Shown: one piece after another, positions 34,954 to 43,669 of the stretch
Numbering within the stretch: the stretch's first letter is position 1
Layout: the number at the start of each line of letters is the position of its first letter
Assembly (NCBI GenBank): GCA_038868075.1
Contig: JAWBXB010000008.1
Span: 21,573 to 85,572, forward strand
DNA from: Candidatus Bathyarchaeia archaeon
GTDB lineage: Archaea; Thermoproteota; Bathyarchaeia; Bathyarchaeales; DTEX01
Direction: 5' to 3'
DNA: 64,000 nucleotides
Notes under the pieces: model-generated
Seen by the model: the letters and a program-made list of their open reading frames with translations, nothing else
Told to the model about the DNA's origin: nothing
Databases searched by the model: none
Program-made: the position numbers and the translations under genes

Positions 34954-36741
34954 TTATAATATCTCCTCTTTCAGCCTCAAAAGAATTTCTTCAACTATGC
35001 TTTCCGACCTCTTTCTTCTATTTTCATATTCCTCAAGTAAACGTCGGCGTGTCTCAGCGGATATCTCCCCGCGATGATATCTTATCTCGACTTCAGATAT
35101 GCTTCTCTTCACCGTTTCAATATCAGCGCTTGCCATCTCCAGTCTTTTCATCATGTCAGCATAACGGCCTCCAGCAGATTCTATTTCATCCTTAAGAGCA
35201 ATGAGTCTCCCTTGGACCGACGAGAGACGTTCCTCAAGCATCTTCCTCCTCAATTTATACTGCTTTCTGGATATTTTGCCCCTTTTTGACTGCTGCTCTA
35301 AAAATTCTATCTCTGAAAGGATGCGTTCTCTTTCCTCAAATACTTCTATAAACTCTTTTAATGTTTCAAAGGATACAAGTATTGGCTTAACAGTTTCAAC
35401 TCTGCCAAATGGCTTAGAGAGCATAATAATCAAGCTGACTAAACCAATTAAAGCTCCGGAAAGTATTGTGGGTTTAAGAGAAGCCCAGAAGGGCGCATAC
35501 TGATATTTTATTTTTAGGACGCCTAGACTCTCAAATTTCGTGACATTATAGTGTTCAATAATTGCTTTTTCCTGAAGAACATTAATCCTCTCAAAGTTTA
35601 TATTAGTATAATGATTTTCTCGGAGAAAACTTGCTCCTTCAGGTAAAACAATTGTTGTTATGATTTTCTGTATAATCCATTGGTCTGGTTTTGTTAAATC
35701 GATGTTTAACTCATAATCTTGCCATCCTCGTTTATTAAGATACATGTAGGATGGCAAACTATAGAAGACAGATATTCTTGCCTTTTCACTAGCACTCAAT
35801 TTCTCACTTAATGTTATATCCACGATTACGCTATTATTTTTGTTCGTGATTCCAACTTGAGTTTTCGAGTATGGACCATAGGCATCATAAACAGATATGC
35901 TGGTTGCACCAGCTGGAAGATTAAGTGTTATCTTATCAACATTAGTTACGCTCAGCTCGTAAAACTCGGTTACAGTAATTTTGCCCCACTCATCAACCGT
36001 TATCTCTCTTATTACACCTAAGAAACTCAGCAACTTAAATGTTGAACTAGTGAATCTGATCCATGAAGATAGATTTGCGTATGCTCTAAGTGGACTAGTT
36101 GAATTTCGAAGAATACTTGTAGTTTCATTAATAAAGACATCGCGTGGATATTCAGCTCGTAAGACTGAAACGCCGTGGGGAAGAATGACTGTTACATTAC
36201 AATGAGTAACGTTCCATTTTAGTCCTGGATATAATGGGAATAATGCATAAAATTCATTTTTTTCACCAGTCTTTTTAATTAATCCGGAAAAAACATATGT
36301 TACTGTAAAATTATAAGTTCTATTTTCGGATACATTGATTGGCTCTGGGAAAGATATTTCTAGCCATTGGAAAACATCATCAATCCCAGCGGATTTCATA
36401 GGCAAATATCCTTTATTATCATAGGCAACGTAATAAATTAGATTGCTACTATAATTCCTCGGCACACCGATGAGTATCAGATCTAGAACTATTGAGTTTG
36501 ATGCGTTTGCAAACGCGGAATGTAAAGGTACGAATGTATCATTAATCATAATATATCCGCCACTAAGAAACTCAACCTTCCTCTCAACATTAATGGATAT
36601 ATTCAAGTAGCGATATGCTTCCGCGGAAACCGTAAACTCTAAGAAATTATCTGCCTTCACAACGTTTATTGATGGATATGCCAATGAGAGCTGAATTAAA
36701 GATAAGCAAATTATTAATGTAAATATTATTTTTCGCCCCAA
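34954..36741 (-). CDS. Ribophorin-I-like type I membrane protein with coiled-coil cytoplasmic tail
   Basis: About 595 residues: signal peptide, large extracellular region rich in N-glycosylation sequons, one membrane span near residues 428-446 (TILSGALIGLVSLIIMLSK) and a 150-residue charged coiled-coil tail with two RG(K/E)IS repeats. Size, topology and several stretches resemble eukaryotic ribophorin I (OST1), a subunit of oligosaccharyltransferase: EITVDEWGKITVTE, FYSLPSYMYLNKRG and TTIVLPEGA recall RPN1's EVTHWGNIAVEE, YNLPSYEYL and KIILPEGA (from memory, not aligned). TTG 36741 follows GGGAG at good spacing; TTG 36750 is the alternative. No STT3 gene is in the window. Confidence 0.6.
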   Translation of the reverse strand: MGRKIIFTLIICLSLIQLSLAYPSINVVKADNFLEFTVSAEAYRYLNISINVERKVEFLSGGYIMINDTFVPLHSAFANASNSIVLDLILIGVPRNYSSNLIYYVAYDNKGYLPMKSAGIDDVFQWLEISFPEPINVSENRTYNFTVTYVFSGLIKKTGEKNEFYALFPLYPGLKWNVTHCNVTVILPHGVSVLRAEYPRDVFINETTSILRNSTSPLRAYANLSSWIRFTSSTFKLLSFLGVIREITVDEWGKITVTEFYELSVTNVDKITLNLPAGATSISVYDAYGPYSKTQVGITNKNNSVIVDITLSEKLSASEKARISVFYSLPSYMYLNKRGWQDYELNIDLTKPDQWIIQKIITTIVLPEGASFLRENHYTNINFERINVLQEKAIIEHYNVTKFESLGVLKIKYQYAPFWASLKPTILSGALIGLVSLIIMLSKPFGRVETVKPILVSFETLKEFIEVFEERERILSEIEFLEQQSKRGKISRKQYKLRRKMLEERLSSVQGRLIALKDEIESAGGRYADMMKRLEMASADIETVKRSISEVEIRYHRGEISAETRRRLLEEYENRRKRSESIVEEILLRLKEEIL

Positions 36742-36845
36742 TTTCCGCAACTCCCATCATATATTATTTATCTTTGGGTAACAGGAAGATCGTATGAAAT
36801 CCTCCAATCTTTTAAGAATTATCATTATCAACGAAAAATTTTAAT

Positions 36846-37202
36846 CTATTTATAACCAGCCATTTTAAGGTAATACGCTTCTTCTTTTTTCGGTCCGAAG
36901 CTTCTGACACCTTTTTCCTTTAATTGTTTCCTAAGACTTGAGGCATACTGCTGACTTATTTCTCCCCTCCTCTCCAAGTACGCTATTATCTCTTCAGCTT
37001 GCTGTTCATTATCGCATCTCCTTAAGAAGTCAATTACGTCAGGATTATAACCGTCAAATCTTTTAGAAACCGTTTTTTCTCCCTCCAGAGGATCCAACCT
37101 TATAGATGAGATTGTTATTTTATTCTCTCCACCTTCTATTTCTCTTGCAAGATTAGGAAACATTTTCTTAAACTGCTCTTTATCTATTTCCACTCTCTCC
37201 AT
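36846..37202 (-). CDS. DUF2095-type archaeal protein
   Basis: About 118 residues, soluble, mostly charged and helical. The phrase FKKMFPNLAREIEGG near the start, the NPDVIDFLRRCDNEQQAEEII helix and the GEISQQYASSLRKQL segment resemble the archaeal DUF2095 family of unknown function. Start at ATG 37202 with GAGG upstream; an in-frame TTG at 37214 is possible. Near a nucleotidyltransferase and eS1 on the same strand. Confidence 0.65.
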   Translation of the reverse strand: MERVEIDKEQFKKMFPNLAREIEGGENKITISSIRLDPLEGEKTVSKRFDGYNPDVIDFLRRCDNEQQAEEIIAYLERRGEISQQYASSLRKQLKEKGVRSFGPKKEEAYYLKMAGYK

Positions 37203-37290
37203 CCTCGTCCTCAAAATACTCCAAAATATTTTGGGATTTTATGCTTAAAATATTTATTGTTATTTAATCCCATAATTCACTACCAGTAAA

Positions 37291-37929
37291 TTACTGGCTT
37301 TTCAAAATCTTCTTGGCTGGAATAAACCTTTTTAAGGGATTCTCCCTAAGAATATTCCTCAATTCATCGATATTTAAGCCCCTCTTTAAATCACCATATA
37401 TTTCACAATACTCCTCCTTAAAAATGTCCTCTTGATTTCTAACAATTATCTCTGCTTGATCCCCAGAGGGCAATTCTACAAAAATATGAGTTGTTTTACC
37501 ACCCCCATCTTTCGCCGCCGGAGACACTTCTATAGCACTTATCTTTAGATTCCTCTTACTAAGAGATTCTACGACTAAATCCTTATTTTGTGAGAAAACA
37601 ACGATATCTATATCACTATTTTTATTCACAGTTCCCCTCCAAACGCTGCCTATGACTCTTGGATTAAACTCTTTAAGAATCTCCATTATTTCAAGAGCCT
37701 CCCTACGCATACGTACTAAACGGTTTTTCCTTTCATCACCCTCATATTCATCGGCAATTAAATCCAGCTCCTCAGCGATTTCTAGGTTTGTAGGGAGAAC
37801 CCTTAAGCCAAGGTTTTTTGCCGCTCTCTCTTTAGCTTGCTTAAATTCCTTCTCCTGTAGCGTATAAAGTAGGAGCGCAGCTTCCCGAGCAACCTTCCTC
37901 CTTAGATAAACAGATGATTTTTTATGCAT
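37291..37929 (-). CDS. Nucleotidyltransferase-domain protein
   Basis: 212 residues. A pol-beta-type nucleotidyltransferase core is visible as IGSVWRGTVNKNSDIDIVVFS (about residues 92-112; the Gly-Ser and Asp-x-Asp are the catalytic signature), preceded by a helical basic N-terminus. A third acidic residue may be in GDQAEIIV. Substrate unknown. It lies 36 bases downstream of the eS1 gene on the same strand, so a link to RNA or ribosome metabolism is possible. Confidence 0.75.
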   Translation of the reverse strand: MHKKSSVYLRRKVAREAALLLYTLQEKEFKQAKERAAKNLGLRVLPTNLEIAEELDLIADEYEGDERKNRLVRMRREALEIMEILKEFNPRVIGSVWRGTVNKNSDIDIVVFSQNKDLVVESLSKRNLKISAIEVSPAAKDGGGKTTHIFVELPSGDQAEIIVRNQEDIFKEEYCEIYGDLKRGLNIDELRNILRENPLKRFIPAKKILKSQ

Positions 37930-37965
37930 TTCTAGTCAGAGAGAAAATCTTATGAGCAACTTACA

Positions 37966-38670
37966 TTAAGGTTGCTCATCTTCTTCATTAAAGGTCTCTT
38001 CATCTTCCTTGTCTTCGTTACTAGAGCTAACTGGCATAGCAATGTTTTCAGCATGGGATTCTGGCTTCTCCTCAACTTTTAACTCCTGAAGCTCCGGTTT
38101 AGAGAGAAGCTTTGACTTTCTTATACCTACATGGCGTAATGGAGTTATCTTTTTCGCCTCATTATATATGTCTGAGGCTATTTTTCCAAGAACAGCCTCC
38201 TGCACAAATTGATCAAATGTTAAAGTTTTAGCCTTCTCTTCAATTATTTTCCTCATTATCGCACGTATTTCCCTCTCTTGAGACGTTTTTATCCTAGTTG
38301 TTGTGAAAGCACATGCGGCAACCCTCAATTTATAACCATCTTTTGTTGTCACATTAACTATTCCATCAACTCTAGTTGTTTTCCTCCTAACTAAACTTCT
38401 AAGATAATCTCTCGAATACTCATGCCCCTTAAATATCGTTAGCGCCCTTCTCCCATCTATCCCAATTACTTGAAAATATGTTTTTAGGTATTGATGGGCA
38501 AAGTCCTCAGTTATATCATAAAGTGTTGACTCAACAACTCTGCCGAGAATCTTTTGTGGATCATCGGCCGGTATAGATCCTATTTCAACACTTCCAAAGT
38601 AGGGTGGAGCGACAACAGTATACCATTTTTTACTACGCCACTTATCCTTAACGCGAGCACTCTTCGACAT
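37966..38670 (-). CDS. rps3ae: 30S ribosomal protein eS1 (S3Ae)
   Basis: Archaeal/eukaryotic small-subunit protein at the platform. 234 residues beginning with the basic KDKWRSKKWYTVVAPPYFG motif, then GRVVESTLYDITEDFAHQYLK and the GHEYSRDYLRSLVRRKTTRVD region; the last 40 residues are highly acidic (Glu/Asp), as in several archaeal homologues. Start ATG 38670, first of a likely three-gene minus-strand unit. Confidence 0.95.
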   Translation of the reverse strand: MSKSARVKDKWRSKKWYTVVAPPYFGSVEIGSIPADDPQKILGRVVESTLYDITEDFAHQYLKTYFQVIGIDGRRALTIFKGHEYSRDYLRSLVRRKTTRVDGIVNVTTKDGYKLRVAACAFTTTRIKTSQEREIRAIMRKIIEEKAKTLTFDQFVQEAVLGKIASDIYNEAKKITPLRHVGIRKSKLLSKPELQELKVEEKPESHAENIAMPVSSSNEDKEDEETFNEEDEQP

Positions 38671-38801
38671 TTAATGCGCCACCAGCATCCTAAGATAATA
38701 ATATGACATTTAATCGGTTATATTAAAGGTTTGCTGATGCCTAACAAAGATAGTTTTATATTAATCCCATCTTAATTTTAGTCCTTTGGAAGGATTAAGG
38801 A

Positions 38802-40088
38802 ATGATCGATGTTAAGCTCATAAGGGAAAAAACAGACTTTGTTAGGGAAAATATTAAACGTAGAAATGACCCGGAAAAACTGAGGATACTTGATGAATTC
38901 ATAGAAGTTGATAGAGAGTGGCGGGCATTACAAACTGAGTTAAACAATCTCAGAAGGAAAAGAAATGAGTTAAGCCTAGTAATTGCACAAAAAAAGAAGA
39001 TGGGAGAAGCTGAAAGCCATCTTCTCATTGAAGCTGAAAGAATACAGAATGAAATAAAGAGATTAGAAAGAGATGTTGAAGAGCGCAAGCGAAGAGTGAC
39101 AAACCTACTTATGCGGATACCTAACCTGCTCCATGAATCAGTCCCTTATGGGCATGATGAAAATGATAACGTTGAGATAAGGCGATGGGGTTCGCCACCC
39201 AAATTTGATTTTCCGCCCAAAAGCCACATAGAGATAGCAAAAGACCTAGGTTTAGTTGATGAAGAAAGGGCCAATAAGGTTGCTGGTTCAGGCTTCTTCT
39301 ACTTTAAAGAGGAACTCGTTCTACTTGATCTTGCAATACAAAGGTTTGCTATAGACTTTCTGAGAAAACGTGGGTTCATATTGATTGAGCCGCCCTTTAT
39401 GCTTCATAGGAAGCCTTATGAAGGATGCGTAGATCTTGAGGATTTTGAGAAAGTTATGTACAAAATTGAGGGAGAAGATTTATATTTGATCGCCACAAGC
39501 GAGCATCCGATAGCAGCAATGTTCATGGATGAAACCCTTGATAAAAGCCTATTACCATTAAAGTTCGTTGGGATTAGCACTAATTTTAGAAAAGAGGTCG
39601 GAACACATGGGAAATATACTAAAGGTTTCTTTAGGATGCACCAATTTAATAAGGTTGAGCAGTTTGTCTTCTGCCTCCCAGAGCAGTCATGGGAGATCCA
39701 TGAGGAGCTACAGCGAAACTGTGAAGAGATGTACCAGATGCTTGGACTACATTATCGTGTAGTCAATGTCTGCACTGGCGATATAGGGACTGTTGCAGCC
39801 AAGAAATATGATACAGAGGTTTGGATGGTTGATGGAAAGTTTAGAGAAATAGGATCAAACTCAAACTGTACAGATTATCAAGCGAGAAGACTGAACATAA
39901 AATATCGCGAAGGACCAGGAAGACCTCCTAAAGGCTACGTACATACACTCAATAGCACAGCTTTAGCGACAAGTCGAACTATGATGGCTATTTTAGAACA
40001 TTATCAACAGAGAGATGGATCAGTAATAATACCTGAAGTTTTAAGACCCTACATGAATTATATTGAAAAATTAGAGACGAAAAAGTAG
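38802..40088 (+). CDS. serS: Seryl-tRNA synthetase
   Basis: Class II synthetase charging tRNA-Ser. 428 residues of the common (bacterial/eukaryotic-like) type, not the rare methanogenic type. N-terminal antiparallel coiled-coil arm at about residues 30-105, motif 2 in FRKEVGTHGKYTKGFFRMHQF, and motif 3 in NSTALATSRTMMAILEHYQQ. The EIGSNSNCTDYQARR serine site is intact. ATG 38802 follows a GGAAGG site. Confidence 0.96.
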   Translation: MIDVKLIREKTDFVRENIKRRNDPEKLRILDEFIEVDREWRALQTELNNLRRKRNELSLVIAQKKKMGEAESHLLIEAERIQNEIKRLERDVEERKRRVTNLLMRIPNLLHESVPYGHDENDNVEIRRWGSPPKFDFPPKSHIEIAKDLGLVDEERANKVAGSGFFYFKEELVLLDLAIQRFAIDFLRKRGFILIEPPFMLHRKPYEGCVDLEDFEKVMYKIEGEDLYLIATSEHPIAAMFMDETLDKSLLPLKFVGISTNFRKEVGTHGKYTKGFFRMHQFNKVEQFVFCLPEQSWEIHEELQRNCEEMYQMLGLHYRVVNVCTGDIGTVAAKKYDTEVWMVDGKFREIGSNSNCTDYQARRLNIKYREGPGRPPKGYVHTLNSTALATSRTMMAILEHYQQRDGSVIIPEVLRPYMNYIEKLETKK

Positions 40089-40126
40089 CCCAAAATTAAT
40101 TAATGCTTAGAGCTCTCTATCTAAAT

Positions 40127-41155
40127 TTATTCAAAGAAGACTTTAGCTTCTTCATATAATGCTAAGTCAACTTGCTTTGTTCTTCCAGTAGCCTCGGAAA
40201 GTGGAACAGTCGTTATTTTGCCAGCCTTAAAAGAAACCATTAGACCAAACTTTCCTTCCTTTATTAGGTCTACTGCCGCCAAACCATACCTTGTAGCTAT
40301 TATGCGATCTAAAGCTGTTGGAGAGCCACCCCTAATCGTGTGGGCTGGAACAACATATCGAGTTTCGATGCTTAAGATCTTCTCAAGCTCTTTCGCCAAA
40401 AATTCACCTATACCGCCAAGATAGACATGCCCAAATTGATCAACTCTCACATCCTTTGTTATTGGACCCTTATAGTCTTTGATTAGGGCTCCTTCAGCAA
40501 CAACTATTACTAGCGCCTTTTGTCCACTCTCCATCTTCTTCTTTACAAAGTTCGCTACATCCCCTATACTGAATGGTTCCTCAGGTATCAGTATTAGGTC
40601 AGCGCCAGCAGCCAGCCCAGAGTACAGTGCGATCCAGCCAGCATGTCTACCCATAATCTCAACTATGAAGACCCTCTCATGCGCATCAGCCGTAGCCTTA
40701 ATATTCTCTATTTGATGCATAGCTTCATTAATTGCTGTGTCAAAGCCTATTGTATGCTCAGTTTCTGGAACATCATAATCAATTGTTTTCGGAATACCAA
40801 CTACATTAAAGCTGGCATCACTAAGCGCCTTAGCAACACTTAATGTGTCATCCCCACCAATCGCTATAAGTGCATCTATACCAAGCTTTTTACAGTTTTC
40901 GATTATTCTCTTTATTCCATCTGGCTGTCTTAGCGGATTAACCCTAGATGTCTTGATGATTGTTCCGCCCATCCCAATTATTTCCTTAACATTTTCATAT
41001 TTTAGTGGTATAACGTCGCCCTCAAGTAGTCCTCCCCAACCACGTTTAATACCTAGGACCCCAAATCCATATTTTTCGCACTTCTTCACAATAGCCCTTA
41101 TTGCGGCATTAAGTCCAGGAGCATCTCCACCTCCAGTTAAGACCCCAATCCTCAT
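40127..41155 (-). CDS. pfp: 6-phosphofructokinase, probably pyrophosphate-dependent
   Basis: PfkA-family kinase of 342 residues, phosphorylating fructose 6-phosphate. GGGDAPGLNAAIRA near residues 8-21 and MGRHAGWIALYSGLA near 170 are typical. The residues that distinguish phosphoryl donor are GGDDT (Asp instead of Gly of ATP enzymes) and PKTIDYD (Lys at the ATP-enzyme Gly, with Tyr in the middle of the usual TIDND). Asp plus Lys is the pattern of PPi-dependent enzymes, so a reversible PPi-PFK is inferred. ATG 41155 follows GAGGGG. Monocistronic, divergent from pyrG. Confidence 0.88.
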   Translation of the reverse strand: MRIGVLTGGGDAPGLNAAIRAIVKKCEKYGFGVLGIKRGWGGLLEGDVIPLKYENVKEIIGMGGTIIKTSRVNPLRQPDGIKRIIENCKKLGIDALIAIGGDDTLSVAKALSDASFNVVGIPKTIDYDVPETEHTIGFDTAINEAMHQIENIKATADAHERVFIVEIMGRHAGWIALYSGLAAGADLILIPEEPFSIGDVANFVKKKMESGQKALVIVVAEGALIKDYKGPITKDVRVDQFGHVYLGGIGEFLAKELEKILSIETRYVVPAHTIRGGSPTALDRIIATRYGLAAVDLIKEGKFGLMVSFKAGKITTVPLSEATGRTKQVDLALYEEAKVFFE

Positions 41156-41298
41156 ACTAATCCCCTCAAGCGATTTCCAAAAATATAGTCAAGGTAATTA
41201 AAGAAAAGCTTTTCGTTTTAAAAAGTTCATAACGTTAAGTGTTTTAAGTAAGTTTCAGCCTTATGTTTTCTTTGTATAAGGTATAAGAGGGAATAAAA

Positions 41299-42933
41299 AT
41301 GGTCAAGTATATCTTTGTCACTGGTGGAGTCCTAAGTTCCGTAGGTAAAGGTATTGTCACAGCTTCAGTGGGTAAAATGCTTCAGTTCAGAGGATTTTCA
41401 GTTACGGCGATCAAAATAGATCCCTATGTAAATGTTGATGCTGGAACAATGAACCCTTATATTCATGGTGAAATCTTTGTTACGGATGATGGTGGTGAGA
41501 CGGATCTTGATTTAGGCTGGTATGAGAGATTTTTAAATATCAATTTATCTAAAGAGAACAATATTACAACCGGACAAGTATATCAAACAGTTATTGAAAG
41601 GGAGAGACGTGGGGACTATCTCGGCAAATGCGTCCAGATAATTCCGCATATAACCGATGAGATTAAGCGTAGAATACGTGCAGTCGCTGAAAAATCGAAA
41701 GTGGACGTTGTTCTCACAGAGTGCGGTGGAACCGTCGGCGACATAGAGGGACTACCATTCTTAGAGGCTATAAGACAGATGCGTTTAGAGGAAGGTTATG
41801 AAAATACACTTTACATACATGTAGCTCTAGTGCCCATATTAGATGTAACATCCGAGATGAAAACTAAGCCGCTGCAGCACAGCGTAAATGAGCTGCGTCG
41901 TATAGGAATACAGCCTGACATAATAGTCGCTAGATGTGCCAAAATGATTACTAAAGAAGTTCTCGAAAAAATCTCGCTCTTTGGAACAATACCTAAAGAA
42001 GCAGTCTTCTGCTCATATAATGTTCCAACAATTTATAAGGTTCCATTGATTTTGGATGAGCAAGGGATGGGCGATTATATATGTAGACGCCTCGGACTTA
42101 TGCAGAATCGAGCCAATGTGGAGGAGATAAATAGGTGGAAAGGATTTGTTGAAGCCCTGGAGAATTGCAGGTATACTGTAAACATAGCCCTTGTTGGCAA
42201 ATACACCGGGTTAACTGATAGCTATGTGAGCATGAATGAAGCATTTAAGCATGCTGGAGCTGCGTGTAACACAAAAGTTTTAATAAATTATATTGATGCG
42301 GAGACTTTTGAAAGAGATCCTGATAAAATTAATTATCTTGAGAAATATAATGGAATATTTATTCCCTATGGTTTTGGCCCGCGTGGAACAAGCGGAAAGA
42401 TTATGGCAATCCAGTTTGCAAGAGAGCATGATATCCCGTTTCTTGGGATTTGTTATGGCTTTCAATTGGCAGTTGTCGAGTTTAGTAGGAATGTATGTGG
42501 ATTAAAGGATGCAAATAGTACGGAGATCGATGAGAAAACAACTAATCCAGTGATAGATTTAATGCCTGAGCAACATCAAATTGTTTATAAGGGAGCAACA
42601 ATGCGTTTAGGAGCCCATAAAATAGTTATTAAGGAGGGAACGCTAGCCCATAAATTATATGGAACAACTGAGGTATATGAGAGACATAGGCATAGATATG
42701 AGGTTAGCCCCAAGTATATAGACATCCTAGAGAAGAATGGACTTGTCTTCTCCGGAAAAAGTCCAGATGGCAGACGCATGGAGATTTTGGAGCTACCAGA
42801 TAAATTCTTCTTCCTCGCATCACAATTCCATGGGGAATTTAAGAGTAGACCGGGGAAACCAAGTCCTGAGTACTACGGTTTCATTAAAGCATGTTTAGAC
42901 AGAAAGCTTGGAAAGGATAAACTGGAATTATAA
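41299..42933 (+). CDS. pyrG: CTP synthase
   Basis: Glutamine-dependent amination of UTP to CTP. 544 residues: N-terminal synthetase domain beginning [17 protein letters not shown], with [13 protein letters not shown], and C-terminal class I glutamine amidotransferase with the nucleophile in [15 protein letters not shown] and catalytic His/Glu in [16 protein letters not shown]. All active-site features are intact. The Sec61-beta gene follows 52 bases downstream on the same strand. Confidence 0.97.
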   Translation: MVKYIFVTGGVLSSVGKGIVTASVGKMLQFRGFSVTAIKIDPYVNVDAGTMNPYIHGEIFVTDDGGETDLDLGWYERFLNINLSKENNITTGQVYQTVIERERRGDYLGKCVQIIPHITDEIKRRIRAVAEKSKVDVVLTECGGTVGDIEGLPFLEAIRQMRLEEGYENTLYIHVALVPILDVTSEMKTKPLQHSVNELRRIGIQPDIIVARCAKMITKEVLEKISLFGTIPKEAVFCSYNVPTIYKVPLILDEQGMGDYICRRLGLMQNRANVEEINRWKGFVEALENCRYTVNIALVGKYTGLTDSYVSMNEAFKHAGAACNTKVLINYIDAETFERDPDKINYLEKYNGIFIPYGFGPRGTSGKIMAIQFAREHDIPFLGICYGFQLAVVEFSRNVCGLKDANSTEIDEKTTNPVIDLMPEQHQIVYKGATMRLGAHKIVIKEGTLAHKLYGTTEVYERHRHRYEVSPKYIDILEKNGLVFSGKSPDGRRMEILELPDKFFFLASQFHGEFKSRPGKPSPEYYGFIKACLDRKLGKDKLEL

Positions 42934-42984
42934 CAAAAATTTAATTAGTCAGCCTGCCCTCTTATCTAATACTGGTGAAATCCC

Positions 42985-43161
42985 TTGAGCAGTAAAAGAG
43001 AGAGACGTCGGCAAAGAACCTCCCCCGCACCGGCCACAGGTGCTGGGTTACTGAGATTTTTTGAGGAAGAAAGCTTAGGGATAAAGATAAAGCCTAGAAC
43101 ATTGATAATATTGACAATAGCATTTATCGTGATATGCATAATTATTCAATTCTCCGCTTAA
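42985..43161 (+). CDS. secG: Preprotein translocase Sec61-beta subunit (archaeal SecG)
   Basis: 58-residue tail-anchored subunit of the SecYE-beta translocon. Translation from TTG 42985 (GGTGA six bases upstream) gives a basic N-terminus, the family signature PAPATGAGLLRFFEEE, a GIKIKPRTL turn and one C-terminal hydrophobic span. Stop TAA at 43159-43161. Short enough to be missed by length cut-offs. It lies between pyrG and a convergent Sm-like gene. Confidence 0.93.
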   Translation: MSSKRERRRQRTSPAPATGAGLLRFFEEESLGIKIKPRTLIILTIAFIVICIIIQFSA

Positions 43162-43180
43162 ACTAAGAATCATATCCACA

Positions 43181-43459
43181 TTATTGTTCATGCAGAACCT
43201 CTATTCTCTGAACATAATTAAGGTTTATAAAGATCTCGCTGCGTTCTTCTCTGCTCACTACTTGTGGTATTGGCTGAGCTATAGTCGATCTTAAAACAGT
43301 TGCAACAGCATCAGAGAGCCATATGCCTGGAGGCTCAATTGAAATGGCAGTTAACTTACCCTCAAAACCATAGGATGACCCTACTATTACATGGAGCTTC
43401 TTTCCCAAATGCTTCTCAAGCAGATGGAAAATCGTTAGTGAAGTAGATTTCTCTGACAT
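43181..43459 (-). CDS. Sm-like (LSM fold) protein
   Basis: Small beta-rich protein. Residues after the N-terminal helix LTIFHLLEKHLGKKLHVIV read as an Sm1-like region (GSSYGFEGKLTAISIEPPGIWLSDA) and the end (EIFINLNYVQRIEVL) as an Sm2-like strand. About 92 residues from ATG 43459; a GTG at 43504 would extend it by 15 residues. Likely RNA-binding, but the motif match is distant. Convergent with secG. Confidence 0.6.
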   Translation of the reverse strand: MSEKSTSLTIFHLLEKHLGKKLHVIVGSSYGFEGKLTAISIEPPGIWLSDAVATVLRSTIAQPIPQVVSREERSEIFINLNYVQRIEVLHEQ

Positions 43460-43669
43460 ATCCCTCACTAAATATTTGGTGGATTTGAAAATAAGTCTTT
43501 TCACATAAGAGGAGTTAAAAATAAGCCATTTACTTAATAATATTGAATTTATTATTCCACATTATATTCTTCTTTCTCTAAAAACTCTTAGACGAACAGC
43601 TGACTAAAAACAATATCTTTGTAAATTTTAGCATCAATTATATATTCAGCGTCCACAAAAAAAGTAGCG

